Position numbers and translations under genes: made by a program. From an uncultured Collinsella sp. (GTDB lineage: Bacteria; Actinomycetota; Coriobacteriia; Coriobacteriales; Coriobacteriaceae): DNA of 5,413 nt. The notes under the pieces were generated by a model that was not told the DNA's origin, made no database searches, and saw only the letters and a list, made by a program, of their open reading frames with translations. Position 1 is the first letter of the stretch, and every line of letters begins with the position of its first letter. The stretch spans positions 1 to 5,413 of the forward strand of contig UQYA01000105.1 in assembly GCA_900545165.1 (NCBI GenBank), in the 5' to 3' direction. Of the stretch, positions 1 to 5,386 are shown piece after piece.

Positions 1-21
1 ATGTCATGCGGACTCCAAACC

Positions 22-44
22 GGACCTGATGGTCCAACTTTTTG
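22..44 (+). terminator. Possible plus-strand intrinsic terminator
   Basis: GGACC (22-26), loop TGAT, GGTCC (31-35), then AAC and five T (39-43). The stem is only 5 bp but perfect, and a T run follows within 3 nt, as expected for a Rho-independent terminator read on the plus strand. A wider arm pair, GCGGAC (8-13) with GTCCGC (44-49), encloses it. It would end a convergent gene lying left of the window, facing the xerD terminator. No such gene is visible here, so this stays tentative. Confidence 0.4.
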
Positions 45-60
45 TCCGCAGTCCCGTGGC

Positions 61-131
61 AAAAAATGGGACGGGCCCCAGATTGCCCATGTGCGCGCAA
101 AAGCACGCCGTGGCAATCTGGGGCCCGTCCC
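61..131 (-). terminator. Intrinsic terminator of the pyrG-xerD operon
   Basis: Bases 68-87 and 112-131 are perfect 20-bp inverted repeats around a 24-nt spacer, and the spacer itself holds a small GTGC/GCAC hairpin (91-94 with 103-106). Read on the minus strand, the GC-rich stem is followed by A and then six T (complement of 61-66), the classic Rho-independent layout. It begins 33 nt after the xerD stop codon. A 20-bp uninterrupted stem with a large apical loop is longer than most terminators, so the element may also be a repeat family member that was recruited as a terminator. The plus strand has no T tract after the stem. Confidence 0.85.
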
Positions 132-164
132 CAAGTACCTATAAATATGCAGGCCAGCGATGTG

Positions 165-1106
165 TTAACGATGTGCCCGCGGGTGCGCCGCCAGATAGAC
201 CTCGGTCAGTTGCGTACGATCGACATGCGTGTAGACCTGCGTGGTCGATATATCGGCATGTCCCAAGATCTCCTGTAGCACACGGAGGTCTGCGCCGCCC
301 GCAAGCATATGGGTGGCAAAGGAGTGACGCAGCGTATGGGGATGGAGTCCCACCAGTCCCACCTGGCGCCCGTAGCGCTCACAGATGGCATGGATGCCCT
401 GGCGCGACAGACGGCGGCCGTTCTTATTTAAAAAGACCGCCGAGGTCTCAGTTCCGCGGGCATGGGCCGCCAAGCGAGAACGCCCCTCAGTTACATAGAG
501 CGTCAGAGCTCGCGCCGCGCTTCCCACCAGCGGGGACAGGCGTTCCTTCGAGCCCTTACCGCGAACGAACACAAAGCCATCGTCGATATGGATATCGCCC
601 ACATCGAGCCCCACCAACTCGCTTACACGTAAACCGCATCCGTAGAGCACTTCCAAGATGGCATGGTCGCGCAAGCCCATCTCGCCCTCGGGGAAGTCTT
701 GATCGAGCAGCGCCGAGACATCCTCCACCGATAGATACTCCGGCAAACGCTCAGCCTTTTTAGGCAGGCGCAACGCCGCCGTTGGATTTTGGGCCACAGC
801 CCCATCGCGCACCAAAAAGGCATGCAGGCCCTTCACAGCCGCAAGCGCACGCTCCACCGAGGCATCGGAATAGCCCCCATCGCGACGGTCGGCGACAAAG
901 CCCTCCACGACCCGACGGGTCACCTCTTCAAAAGACACAATACCCGCCCGCTCCAGATAGGCGCAGTACGTCGTCAGGTCACGACGATAGGCCGCAATCG
1001 TGTTGCGCGCCAAACCCCGCTCGACCGCGAGGTAATCGAGATACTCCCCCGCCGCCACGGCGAGCGACGAGGGAGTAGCTTCGGTATGTTCCTTATTCGA
1101 CGGCAC
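165..1106 (-). CDS. xerD: Site-specific tyrosine recombinase XerD
   Basis: This is a 313-residue tyrosine recombinase of the XerC/XerD type, close to the family's usual length of about 300. In known systems XerD works with XerC at the dif site to resolve chromosome dimers at division. The N-terminal SAM-like core-binding domain spans about residues 17-105 (EYLDYLAVERGLARNT). The catalytic domain follows with every active-site residue present: R160 (GCGLRVSEL), K184 (RGKGSKER), H257 and R260 (HTLRHSFATH), H283 (LGHADISTTQ) and nucleophile Y292 (VYTHV). The ending with HPRA is typical of XerD rather than XerC. I chose the GTG at 1106, 2 nt after the pyrG stop, with only a weak GGA 6 nt upstream, so translation probably depends on coupling to pyrG. 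A longer frame open to 1259 lies inside pyrG and is rejected. A second GTG at 1058 would also preserve the domain. XerD is favoured over XerC or a phage integrase by its motifs and its housekeeping setting. Confidence 0.93.
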   Translation of the reverse strand: MPSNKEHTEATPSSLAVAAGEYLDYLAVERGLARNTIAAYRRDLTTYCAYLERAGIVSFEEVTRRVVEGFVADRRDGGYSDASVERALAAVKGLHAFLVRDGAVAQNPTAALRLPKKAERLPEYLSVEDVSALLDQDFPEGEMGLRDHAILEVLYGCGLRVSELVGLDVGDIHIDDGFVFVRGKGSKERLSPLVGSAARALTLYVTEGRSRLAAHARGTETSAVFLNKNGRRLSRQGIHAICERYGRQVGLVGLHPHTLRHSFATHMLAGGADLRVLQEILGHADISTTQVYTHVDRTQLTEVYLAAHPRAHR

Positions 1107-1108
1107 CC

Positions 1109-2770
1109 TTAGTCCGTAGCAAGGTTCATGGGCGTCACCTGCAGACGGTCGACACCCTCGTGCTGGCCGATCGAAGCGCGCACGAACTCGCGGAACAGCG
1201 GCTGCGGGTTGGTCGGGCGGCTCTTGAACTCGGGATGAGCCTGGGTTGCCACATACCACGGATGCACGTCGCGCGGCAGCTCGACCATCTCGACCAGACG
1301 CTCGTCGGGCGACAGGCCCGAGATAACCAAACCGGCGTCCTCGAGCTGGTCGCGGAAGGCGTTGTTGAACTCAAAGCGATGACGGTGACGCTCGTAGACG
1401 AGCTCCTCGCCATATGCCTCGCGAGCGAGGGTATCGGCGGCGAGCTTGCACGGATAGGCGCCCAGGCGCATGGTGCCGCCCTTCTCGGTCACATCCTCCT
1501 GCGAGCTCATCAGATCGATGACGCTAAACGGGCCGTCCGGATCGAACTCGGAGGAGCTGGCGCCGGCAAGGCCGACGACGTTGCGGGCGAACTCGCACAC
1601 GGCCACCTGCATACCCAGGCAAATGCCCAGATACGGAATCTTGTGCTCACGGGCAAACTCGGCCGCGAGGATCTTGCCCTCCAGGGCGCGCTTGCCAAAG
1701 CCGCCGGGGACCAGGATGCCCGAGGCGTCGCCCAAAACCTCGGAGACATTCTGCTCGTCGAGGCTCTCGCCGTCGACCAGCTGGACGTCCACATGGCGAT
1801 CGTAGAAGACGCCCGCATGGTGCAGGGCCTCGATAACCGACAGGTACGCATCGGGCAGCTGCGTGTACTTGCCCACGACGGCGATCTTCACCTTGTCGGC
1901 GTGATGGTTGGCGTGATTCTGTTTGCGCAGGAACTCGTTCCACTCGCTCATGTCGCGCTCACGCGGGTCCAGACCCAGGCGCTCGCAAATGCGCAGGTCA
2001 AAGTCCTGCTCGGCAAGCAGCTGCGGAACATCGTAAATGCTCGCGCAGTCCTCGTTGGTAAAGACACAATCGGTGTCGACGTCGCAGAAGCTTGCGATCT
2101 TTCCGCGGATAGCGTCATCGATATGGTGGTCGGAGCGCAGCACGATGATATCGGGCTGGATGCCAAAGCTGCGGAGCTCCTTGACGGAATGCTGCGTGGG
2201 CTTGGTCTTGACCTCGTGGGCGGCGGCGATATAGGGAACGAGCGACACGTGGATGTAGCAGACGTTCTCGGGGCCGGCCTCCTTGCGGTACTGACGGATG
2301 GCCTCGACAAACGGTTGGGACTCGATGTCGCCGATCGTGCCGCCCAGCTCGGTGATGACTACATCGGAGCCGGTCTGCTCCTCGATGCGGCGGAACTTGT
2401 CCTTAATGGCATTGGTGACGTGAGGAATCACCTGCACGGTACCGCCCAAAAAGTCGCCGCGACGCTCGCGGGCGATCAAGCTCTTATAGATGGCGCCGGT
2501 CGTAAAGTTGGAATCGCGGGTCAGGTTCTCATCAATAAAGCGCTCGTAATGACCCAGGTCCAGGTCGGACTCGTAACCATCCTCGGTAACGAAGACCTCA
2601 CCATGCTGGAAGGGGCTCATGGTACCGGGGTCGACGTTCAGATACGGATCGGCCTTCTGCATCGTTACTTTGTAGCCACGCGACTTGAGCAGACGGCCCA
2701 GCGAGGCCGCGGTGATACCCTTGCCCAGGGACGAAACCACGCCACCGGTTACGAACACATGCTTGGTCAT
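1109..2770 (-). CDS. pyrG: CTP synthase (glutamine hydrolysing)
   Basis: CTP synthase converts UTP to CTP using ATP and glutamine, the final step of de novo pyrimidine nucleotide synthesis, in the cytosol as a tetramer. The protein is 553 residues, normal for the family. The N-terminal synthetase domain (about 1-270) shows the P-loop GGVVSSLGKG (9-18, K17), DPYLNVDPGTMSP (41-53) and DLDLGHYERF with the magnesium-binding D71, plus E141 in ELGGTIGDIE. The C-terminal class I glutamine amidotransferase domain (about 293-540) has the oxyanion-loop region PGGFG (355-359), nucleophile C384 in GICLGMQ, the RHRHRFEFNN lid segment (461-470), and the H512/E514 pair in AHPEF. All key residues are intact. 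The ATG at 2770 gives the canonical family N-terminus MTKHVFVTGG, and AGG lies 9 nt upstream. It is the first gene of an operon with xerD and has its own promoter and a short structured leader. The leader shows no T-tract attenuator of the Bacillus pyrG type. Confidence 0.98.
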   Translation of the reverse strand: MTKHVFVTGGVVSSLGKGITAASLGRLLKSRGYKVTMQKADPYLNVDPGTMSPFQHGEVFVTEDGYESDLDLGHYERFIDENLTRDSNFTTGAIYKSLIARERRGDFLGGTVQVIPHVTNAIKDKFRRIEEQTGSDVVITELGGTIGDIESQPFVEAIRQYRKEAGPENVCYIHVSLVPYIAAAHEVKTKPTQHSVKELRSFGIQPDIIVLRSDHHIDDAIRGKIASFCDVDTDCVFTNEDCASIYDVPQLLAEQDFDLRICERLGLDPRERDMSEWNEFLRKQNHANHHADKVKIAVVGKYTQLPDAYLSVIEALHHAGVFYDRHVDVQLVDGESLDEQNVSEVLGDASGILVPGGFGKRALEGKILAAEFAREHKIPYLGICLGMQVAVCEFARNVVGLAGASSSEFDPDGPFSVIDLMSSQEDVTEKGGTMRLGAYPCKLAADTLAREAYGEELVYERHRHRFEFNNAFRDQLEDAGLVISGLSPDERLVEMVELPRDVHPWYVATQAHPEFKSRPTNPQPLFREFVRASIGQHEGVDRLQVTPMNLATD

Positions 2771-2788
2771 ATTGAGTTACCTGCGCTT

Positions 2789-2820
2789 CCCGTAGAAGTT
2801 GTTTATCCACATCTTACGGG
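2789..2820 (-). promoter_or_regulatory. Hairpin in the pyrG mRNA leader
   Basis: On the minus strand CCCGTA (2820-2815) pairs perfectly with TACGGG (2794-2789) across a 20-nt loop. From the predicted -10, transcription should begin around 2822-2819, which puts the 5' arm at the very start of the message. The 3' arm ends 18 nt before the pyrG ATG, just upstream of its AGG ribosome binding site. There is no T tract after the hairpin, so it is not a transcription terminator. A role in mRNA stability or ribosome access is possible but unproven. Confidence 0.45.
2803..2811 (+). promoter_or_regulatory. DnaA-box consensus 9-mer in pyrG leader
   Basis: TTATCCACA matches the consensus high-affinity DnaA box exactly. 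It lies just downstream of the predicted pyrG transcription start and falls in the loop of the leader hairpin. I noted no second box close by. A given 9-mer is expected on either strand in about 4% of windows this size, so chance cannot be excluded. Confidence 0.35.
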
Positions 2821-2825
2821 TCTTC

Positions 2826-2857
2826 ATTGTAATACTCGCGCCGCGGACCGTTCGCAA
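2826..2857 (-). promoter_or_regulatory. pyrG promoter, sigma70-like
   Basis: On the minus strand TTGCGA (2857-2852) and TATTAC (2834-2829) are separated by exactly 17 nt. The overlapping TACAAT (2831-2826) is a better -10 match but leaves a 20-nt spacer. Either choice places the start near 2822-2819 and gives a leader of about 50 nt. The location between the upstream gene's terminator and pyrG supports an independent promoter. The -35 match is only 4 of 6. Confidence 0.5.
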
Positions 2858-2891
2858 TTTTTCTCGCGTGAGATTGCATTTCTCAATCTTG

Positions 2892-2923
2892 AAACAAAAC
2901 GCCGCCCGGTTTCCCAGGCGGCG
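2892..2923 (-). terminator. Intrinsic terminator of the winged-helix gene
   Basis: CGCCGCC (2900-2906) and GGCGGCG (2917-2923) form a perfect 7-bp GC stem with a 10-nt loop. On the minus strand it is followed by TTTTGTTT (complement of 2899-2892). It starts 25 nt after the stop codon at 2949 and isolates pyrG from upstream transcription. Confidence 0.88.
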
Positions 2924-2948
2924 TCGCTATGGCAAGGGTTACATGCTG

Positions 2949-3287
2949 CTATCGATCAGCAACCTCGTCCTCAAGCATTTCTTGAACGAGCATGCCGGTA
3001 CGGACGCCCTCAAGATACCACTCGCCACGTTCGGTGAGGCAAATGCCATTTGCAAGCTGACCGCCGTCGTCGCTATAACGCGAGACGACATCAATCATGC
3101 CTTCGGAATCCAAGCGATCGATTGCAGCGCGGGCACGATACGGCGAAACCCCCACGCGCTCGGCAAGCGTTTTGCGCGAGAAACCATACGGCCCGCCATT
3201 GTCTTCGGTTTGCTGGTCGATCTCCATCAACACCAGCACCTCGACACGCTTCATATCGTTGACACTCGCACGACCCTTGCCCGCCAT
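2949..3287 (-). CDS. Small winged-helix DNA-binding protein
   Basis: This 112-residue protein has the look of a single winged helix-turn-helix domain, as in MarR/PadR/GntR-type DNA-binding folds. Helices run over about 11-24 (DMKRVEVLVLMEID) and 36-62, with a typical HTH pattern FSRKTLAERVGVSPYRARAA and recognition helix around 48-60. Residues 63-87 form a wing-like segment ending in ICLTERG, and the C-terminal tail is acidic (EMLEDE). No ligand-binding or catalytic domain is visible. The start at 3287 is fixed by GAGGAGG five nt upstream. A GTG at 3341 in the same frame would add 18 residues but has no properly spaced ribosome binding site. The gene is a single unit with its own -10 region and terminator. 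Its targets are unknown, and self-regulation is possible given the dyads around its promoter. I cannot assign a named family with certainty. Confidence 0.8.
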   Translation of the reverse strand: MAGKGRASVNDMKRVEVLVLMEIDQQTEDNGGPYGFSRKTLAERVGVSPYRARAAIDRLDSEGMIDVVSRYSDDGGQLANGICLTERGEWYLEGVRTGMLVQEMLEDEVADR

Positions 3288-3292
3288 AGCAG

Positions 3293-3299
3293 CCTCCTC
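3293..3299 (-). promoter_or_regulatory. Strong ribosome binding site that sets the start
   Basis: Minus-strand GAGGAGG sits 5 nt before the ATG at 3287. This near-perfect anti-16S match selects that ATG over the upstream in-frame GTG at 3341 for the winged-helix protein. Confidence 0.85.
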
Positions 3300-3389
3300 A
3301 AACCGAGCACGAGCATCTAACGCGCCGTGCGCGACCGACACACCTCACGATGGCAGGTAATATCCATCATGCGGCATCCCGCTAAGGAT

Positions 3390-3428
3390 GAAACAGTTAC
3401 GGTTATTGTATACCGCTCAAAATGTTTC
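3390..3428 (-). promoter_or_regulatory. -10 region with flanking dyad, winged-helix gene
   Basis: Minus-strand TATACAAT (3412-3405) contains a TACAAT -10 hexamer like that of pyrG. No good -35 lies 16-18 nt upstream. Inverted arms GAAACA (3390-3395) and TGTTTC (3423-3428) bracket the -10, with inner CGGT (3400-3403) and ACCG (3412-3415). The two dyads are centred within 2 nt of each other. The arrangement suits an operator that would block RNA polymerase, possibly bound by the downstream winged-helix protein. The predicted leader is about 110 nt. Confidence 0.35.
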
Positions 3429-3433
3429 TAGGC

Positions 3434-3455
3434 AGGTAAACAGCTATTTTTCGCC
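3434..3455. repeat. Small inverted repeat upstream of promoter
   Basis: CTATTT (3434-3439) and AAATAG (3447-3452) are perfect 6-bp inverted arms with a 7-nt spacer, and CGCC/GGCG (3442-3445, 3452-3455) gives a competing 4-bp stem. It lies between the DUF1846 terminator and the -10 of the winged-helix gene, about where an upstream regulator site would be. The function is unknown, and the short arms could arise by chance. Confidence 0.25.
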
Positions 3456-3476
3456 GAAATAGGCGCTTTATTGATC

Positions 3477-3509
3477 AAAAAGCCGTACCGGGCGCTAACC
3501 CGATACGGC
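3477..3509 (-). terminator. Intrinsic terminator of the DUF1846 gene
   Basis: GCCGTA (3482-3487) pairs with TACGGC (3504-3509). After one mismatch CGGG (3489-3492) pairs with CCCG (3499-3502), leaving a 6-nt loop. The minus-strand stem is followed directly by five T (complement of 3481-3477). It lies 35 nt past the stop codon at 3544. Confidence 0.88.
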
Positions 3510-3543
3510 CAAAATGCAATGCAATTACCGCGGTGCTTCAAAC

Positions 3544-5025
3544 TTAGCGATGGAAGAAACCGCGGCGCTCAAACTTGGGCTCGCAGCACACGTTGATACC
3601 AAGTTTGCGCAGTACCGTCTCGTCCGTCGGCGAGATAATCACGCTAAAGAAGGCATCGCAACCGCGCAGCTGCTCCAGGCCCGAAAGGACGCGAGCGGCC
3701 GTCTCACTCGTGGCCGAGGTGATCGACAGCGCCATAAGCGTCTCGTCGGTGTGGAGGCGCGGGTTTTTACTGCCCAGGAAATGCGTCTTGAGCTTGCTGA
3801 TGGGCTCGATCGCCTCATCGCTAATGACCTCGAGCTCAAGGTCGACGCCCGAGACATGCTTGAGGGCGTTCATAATGAGCGAACTTGCGGCGCCCAGGCG
3901 CGTGGAGGTCTTACCGGTCACCACGGAGCCATCGGGCATGACCATGGCACCCACGGGACCACCCGTCAGCTGCTCCCTGGTGAGGGCCGCCGAGCGCGCC
4001 GGTGAGTAGTTCTTATCGATGCCGGCTTTCTTCATAATAATCTTGAGACGGTCGACTTGCTCATCGCCCACGCCGGTACGGCGCACATTTTCGACCGCGG
4101 TAAAGTAGCGGCGGACGATCTCCATCTTGGAAGCGTCGCGGCAGGCATCGTCATCGGTGATGGCAAAGCCGACCATATTGACGCCCATGTCCGTAGGACT
4201 CTGGTAGGGACTCTTGCCCAGGATCTTTTCCATCAGGGCACGGACCACCGGGAAGGCCTCGACGTCGCGGTTGTAGTTGACCGTGGTCTTGTTGTAGGCC
4301 TCAAGGTGGAACGAATCGATGATATTGGCGTCGTCGAGGTCAGCCGTGGCGGCCTCGTAGGCAATATTGACCGGATGCGTCAGAGGAAGATTCCAGACAG
4401 GGAAGGTCTCGAACTTGGCATAGCCGGCGGCCGTGCCATGCTTGTGCTCGTGATAGAGCTGAGACAGGCAGGTGGCAAGCTTGCCCGAGCCAGGACCGGG
4501 GGCAGTGACCACGACGAGCGGTCGGGTGGTCTCGACAAACTCGTTCTTGCCGTAGCCATCGTCGGACACGATCAGATCGACATCGTGCGGATACCCCTCG
4601 ATGGGATAGTGCAGCTTGGCGGGAATACCGAGCGCGTTCAGGCGGTTGCGGAACACATCGGCAGCGGGCTGGCCGGCGTACTGGGTGATGACCACAGCCG
4701 CGACAGCAAAGCCGTTGCCGCGGAACAGGTCAACCAGGCGCAGCACATCCTCGTCATAGGTAATGCCGAGGTCACCACGAGCCTTGTTTTTCTCGATGTG
4801 GTTCGCGTTGATCGCGATGATAACCTCGACATCGTCGGCGATGCTCTTGAGCATGCGGAACTTGCTGTCCGGTTCAAAACCCGGCAGCACGCGGCTCGCA
4901 TGATAGTCATCGAACAGCTTACCGCCAAACTCCAAATAGAGCTTGCCACCAAACTGCGAGATGCGCTCCTTAATGTGAGCAGCCTGCAGCTCGATATACT
5001 TCGCGTTGTCGAAACCCTGGCGCAT
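3544..5025 (-). CDS. DUF1846 family protein, function unknown
   Basis: This 493-residue soluble protein is recognisable as DUF1846 from its N-terminal block MRQGFDNAKYIELQ followed by GGKLYLEFGGKLFDDYHASR (26-45) and LPGFEPDSK (47-55), and from PTDMGVNMVGFAITDD (277-292) near the middle. The length is normal for the family, whose members are full-length single proteins of about 490-500 residues. The biochemical role is not established to my knowledge. A Walker-A-like stretch APGPGSGK (175-182) after a hydrophobic strand LVVVT hints at nucleotide or phosphate binding, but the spacing is not the strict GxxxxGK[ST]. No signal peptide or membrane segment is seen. I chose the ATG at 5025 because GGGAG lies 6 nt upstream and the family N-terminus begins there. 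The ATG at 5049 lies only about 9 nt after the predicted transcription start. The gene appears monocistronic, with TATAAT upstream and a strong terminator downstream. Confidence 0.92.
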   Translation of the reverse strand: MRQGFDNAKYIELQAAHIKERISQFGGKLYLEFGGKLFDDYHASRVLPGFEPDSKFRMLKSIADDVEVIIAINANHIEKNKARGDLGITYDEDVLRLVDLFRGNGFAVAAVVITQYAGQPAADVFRNRLNALGIPAKLHYPIEGYPHDVDLIVSDDGYGKNEFVETTRPLVVVTAPGPGSGKLATCLSQLYHEHKHGTAAGYAKFETFPVWNLPLTHPVNIAYEAATADLDDANIIDSFHLEAYNKTTVNYNRDVEAFPVVRALMEKILGKSPYQSPTDMGVNMVGFAITDDDACRDASKMEIVRRYFTAVENVRRTGVGDEQVDRLKIIMKKAGIDKNYSPARSAALTREQLTGGPVGAMVMPDGSVVTGKTSTRLGAASSLIMNALKHVSGVDLELEVISDEAIEPISKLKTHFLGSKNPRLHTDETLMALSITSATSETAARVLSGLEQLRGCDAFFSVIISPTDETVLRKLGINVCCEPKFERRGFFHR

Positions 5026-5031
5026 ATATGG

Positions 5032-5036
5032 CTCCC
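5032..5036 (-). promoter_or_regulatory. Ribosome binding site choosing the DUF1846 start
   Basis: Minus-strand GGGAG is followed by CCATAT and then ATG at 5025, a 6-nt spacing. This favours 5025 over the in-frame ATG at 5049, which has no purine-rich site in front of it. Confidence 0.75.
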
Positions 5037-5064
5037 GTCCCGTTTCCATTTAATGTTCTAGGCG

Positions 5065-5070
5065 ATTATA
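5065..5070 (-). promoter_or_regulatory. -10 element of the DUF1846 gene
   Basis: A perfect TATAAT on the minus strand predicts a start near 5058 and a leader of about 33 nt. No clear TTGACA-like -35 lies 16-18 nt upstream (the candidate GCGTTG at 17 nt is poor), so activation or an atypical promoter is possible. Confidence 0.55.
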
Positions 5071-5132
5071 ACGGAGCAGACCCTCCCCAACGCCCAAGCA
5101 ATCAACTGGCACCAACCAAACACGCCATCGAT

Positions 5133-5201
5133 AAGTTGCGGTGAAATAGTTCCCGTTTAACCCCTCAAGACGGCCAAACAGGAACTATTCCACCGTAACT
5201 T
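5133..5201. repeat. Long imperfect inverted repeat, intergenic
   Basis: The 21-nt arms at 5133-5153 and 5181-5201 pair at 19 of 21 positions. On the plus strand one of the two exceptions is a G-U wobble (5138 with 5196) and the other an A-C mismatch (5144 with 5190). Inside, GTTT (5155-5158) pairs with AAAC (5176-5179), leaving a 17-nt loop. The total of about 25 pairs far exceeds a simple terminator, and no T tract directly follows on either strand. It may be a dispersed palindromic repeat, a miniature element remnant or a structured RNA. Confidence 0.75.
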
Positions 5202-5269
5202 CCCCTTTTGGCGCAAAGTAATCTGACCCCTTTGCACCAACAGCAGAAACGTTGCGGGCAGAGAACGGA

Positions 5270-5370
5270 CAGCGAACAGGCACCAGAGCGAGCAAGCTGT
5301 CCCCCTGCAGCAACAATGGCAGCGCCGCAGGTGGGGCAAAAGTCAGCGAAAGCCCGCCAGAGCGAGCAAG
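5270..5370. repeat. Degenerate 27-nt direct repeat, 74-nt period
   Basis: Bases 5270-5296 and 5344-5370 match at 22 of 27 positions: CAGCGAA, a variable 6-nt middle, and an identical 14-mer CCAGAGCGAGCAAG. The 74-nt offset is not a multiple of three, so it is not an in-frame protein repeat. It suggests an old duplication or two copies of a dispersed motif. Confidence 0.6.
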
Positions 5371-5386
5371 GTGACGTGAAAGAGGA

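Noticed and set aside
1..144. A 47-codon plus-strand frame beginning with ATG at base 1
   Set aside because: It runs through both terminator hairpins, has no visible ribosome binding site, and the arms of the 20-bp palindrome make up a large part of it.
140..180. A possible dif site near xerD
   Set aside because: The AT-rich stretch and GTTAAC do not form the 28-bp two-arm dif layout, and dif lies at the replication terminus rather than beside xerD as a rule.
29..763. A 244-codon plus-strand frame over the xerD end
   Set aside because: The product is rich in P, R and H with low complexity, crosses the terminator, and overlaps the intact XerD catalytic domain.
1107..1259. N-terminal extension of XerD into pyrG
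   Set aside because: The extra residues are an out-of-frame reading of conserved pyrG sequence and unlike any Xer N-terminus. The GTG at 1106 gives a normal length.
2789..2820. A Bacillus-type pyrG transcription attenuator
   Set aside because: There is no GGGC transcript start and no T tract after the hairpin, so that mechanism is not supported even though a different leader control is possible.
1160..3037. A 625-codon open frame on the plus strand, antisense to pyrG
   Set aside because: Its codons are in exact register with pyrG codons, so an antisense stop would need a sense TTA, CTA or TCA codon, which GC-rich genes avoid. pyrG is certain and the antisense protein shows no recognisable domain.
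4057..5061. A 334-codon open frame on the plus strand, antisense to the DUF1846 gene
   Set aside because: It has the same in-register antisense effect of rare TTA/CTA/TCA codons. It has no domain, and the minus strand carries a clear family match.
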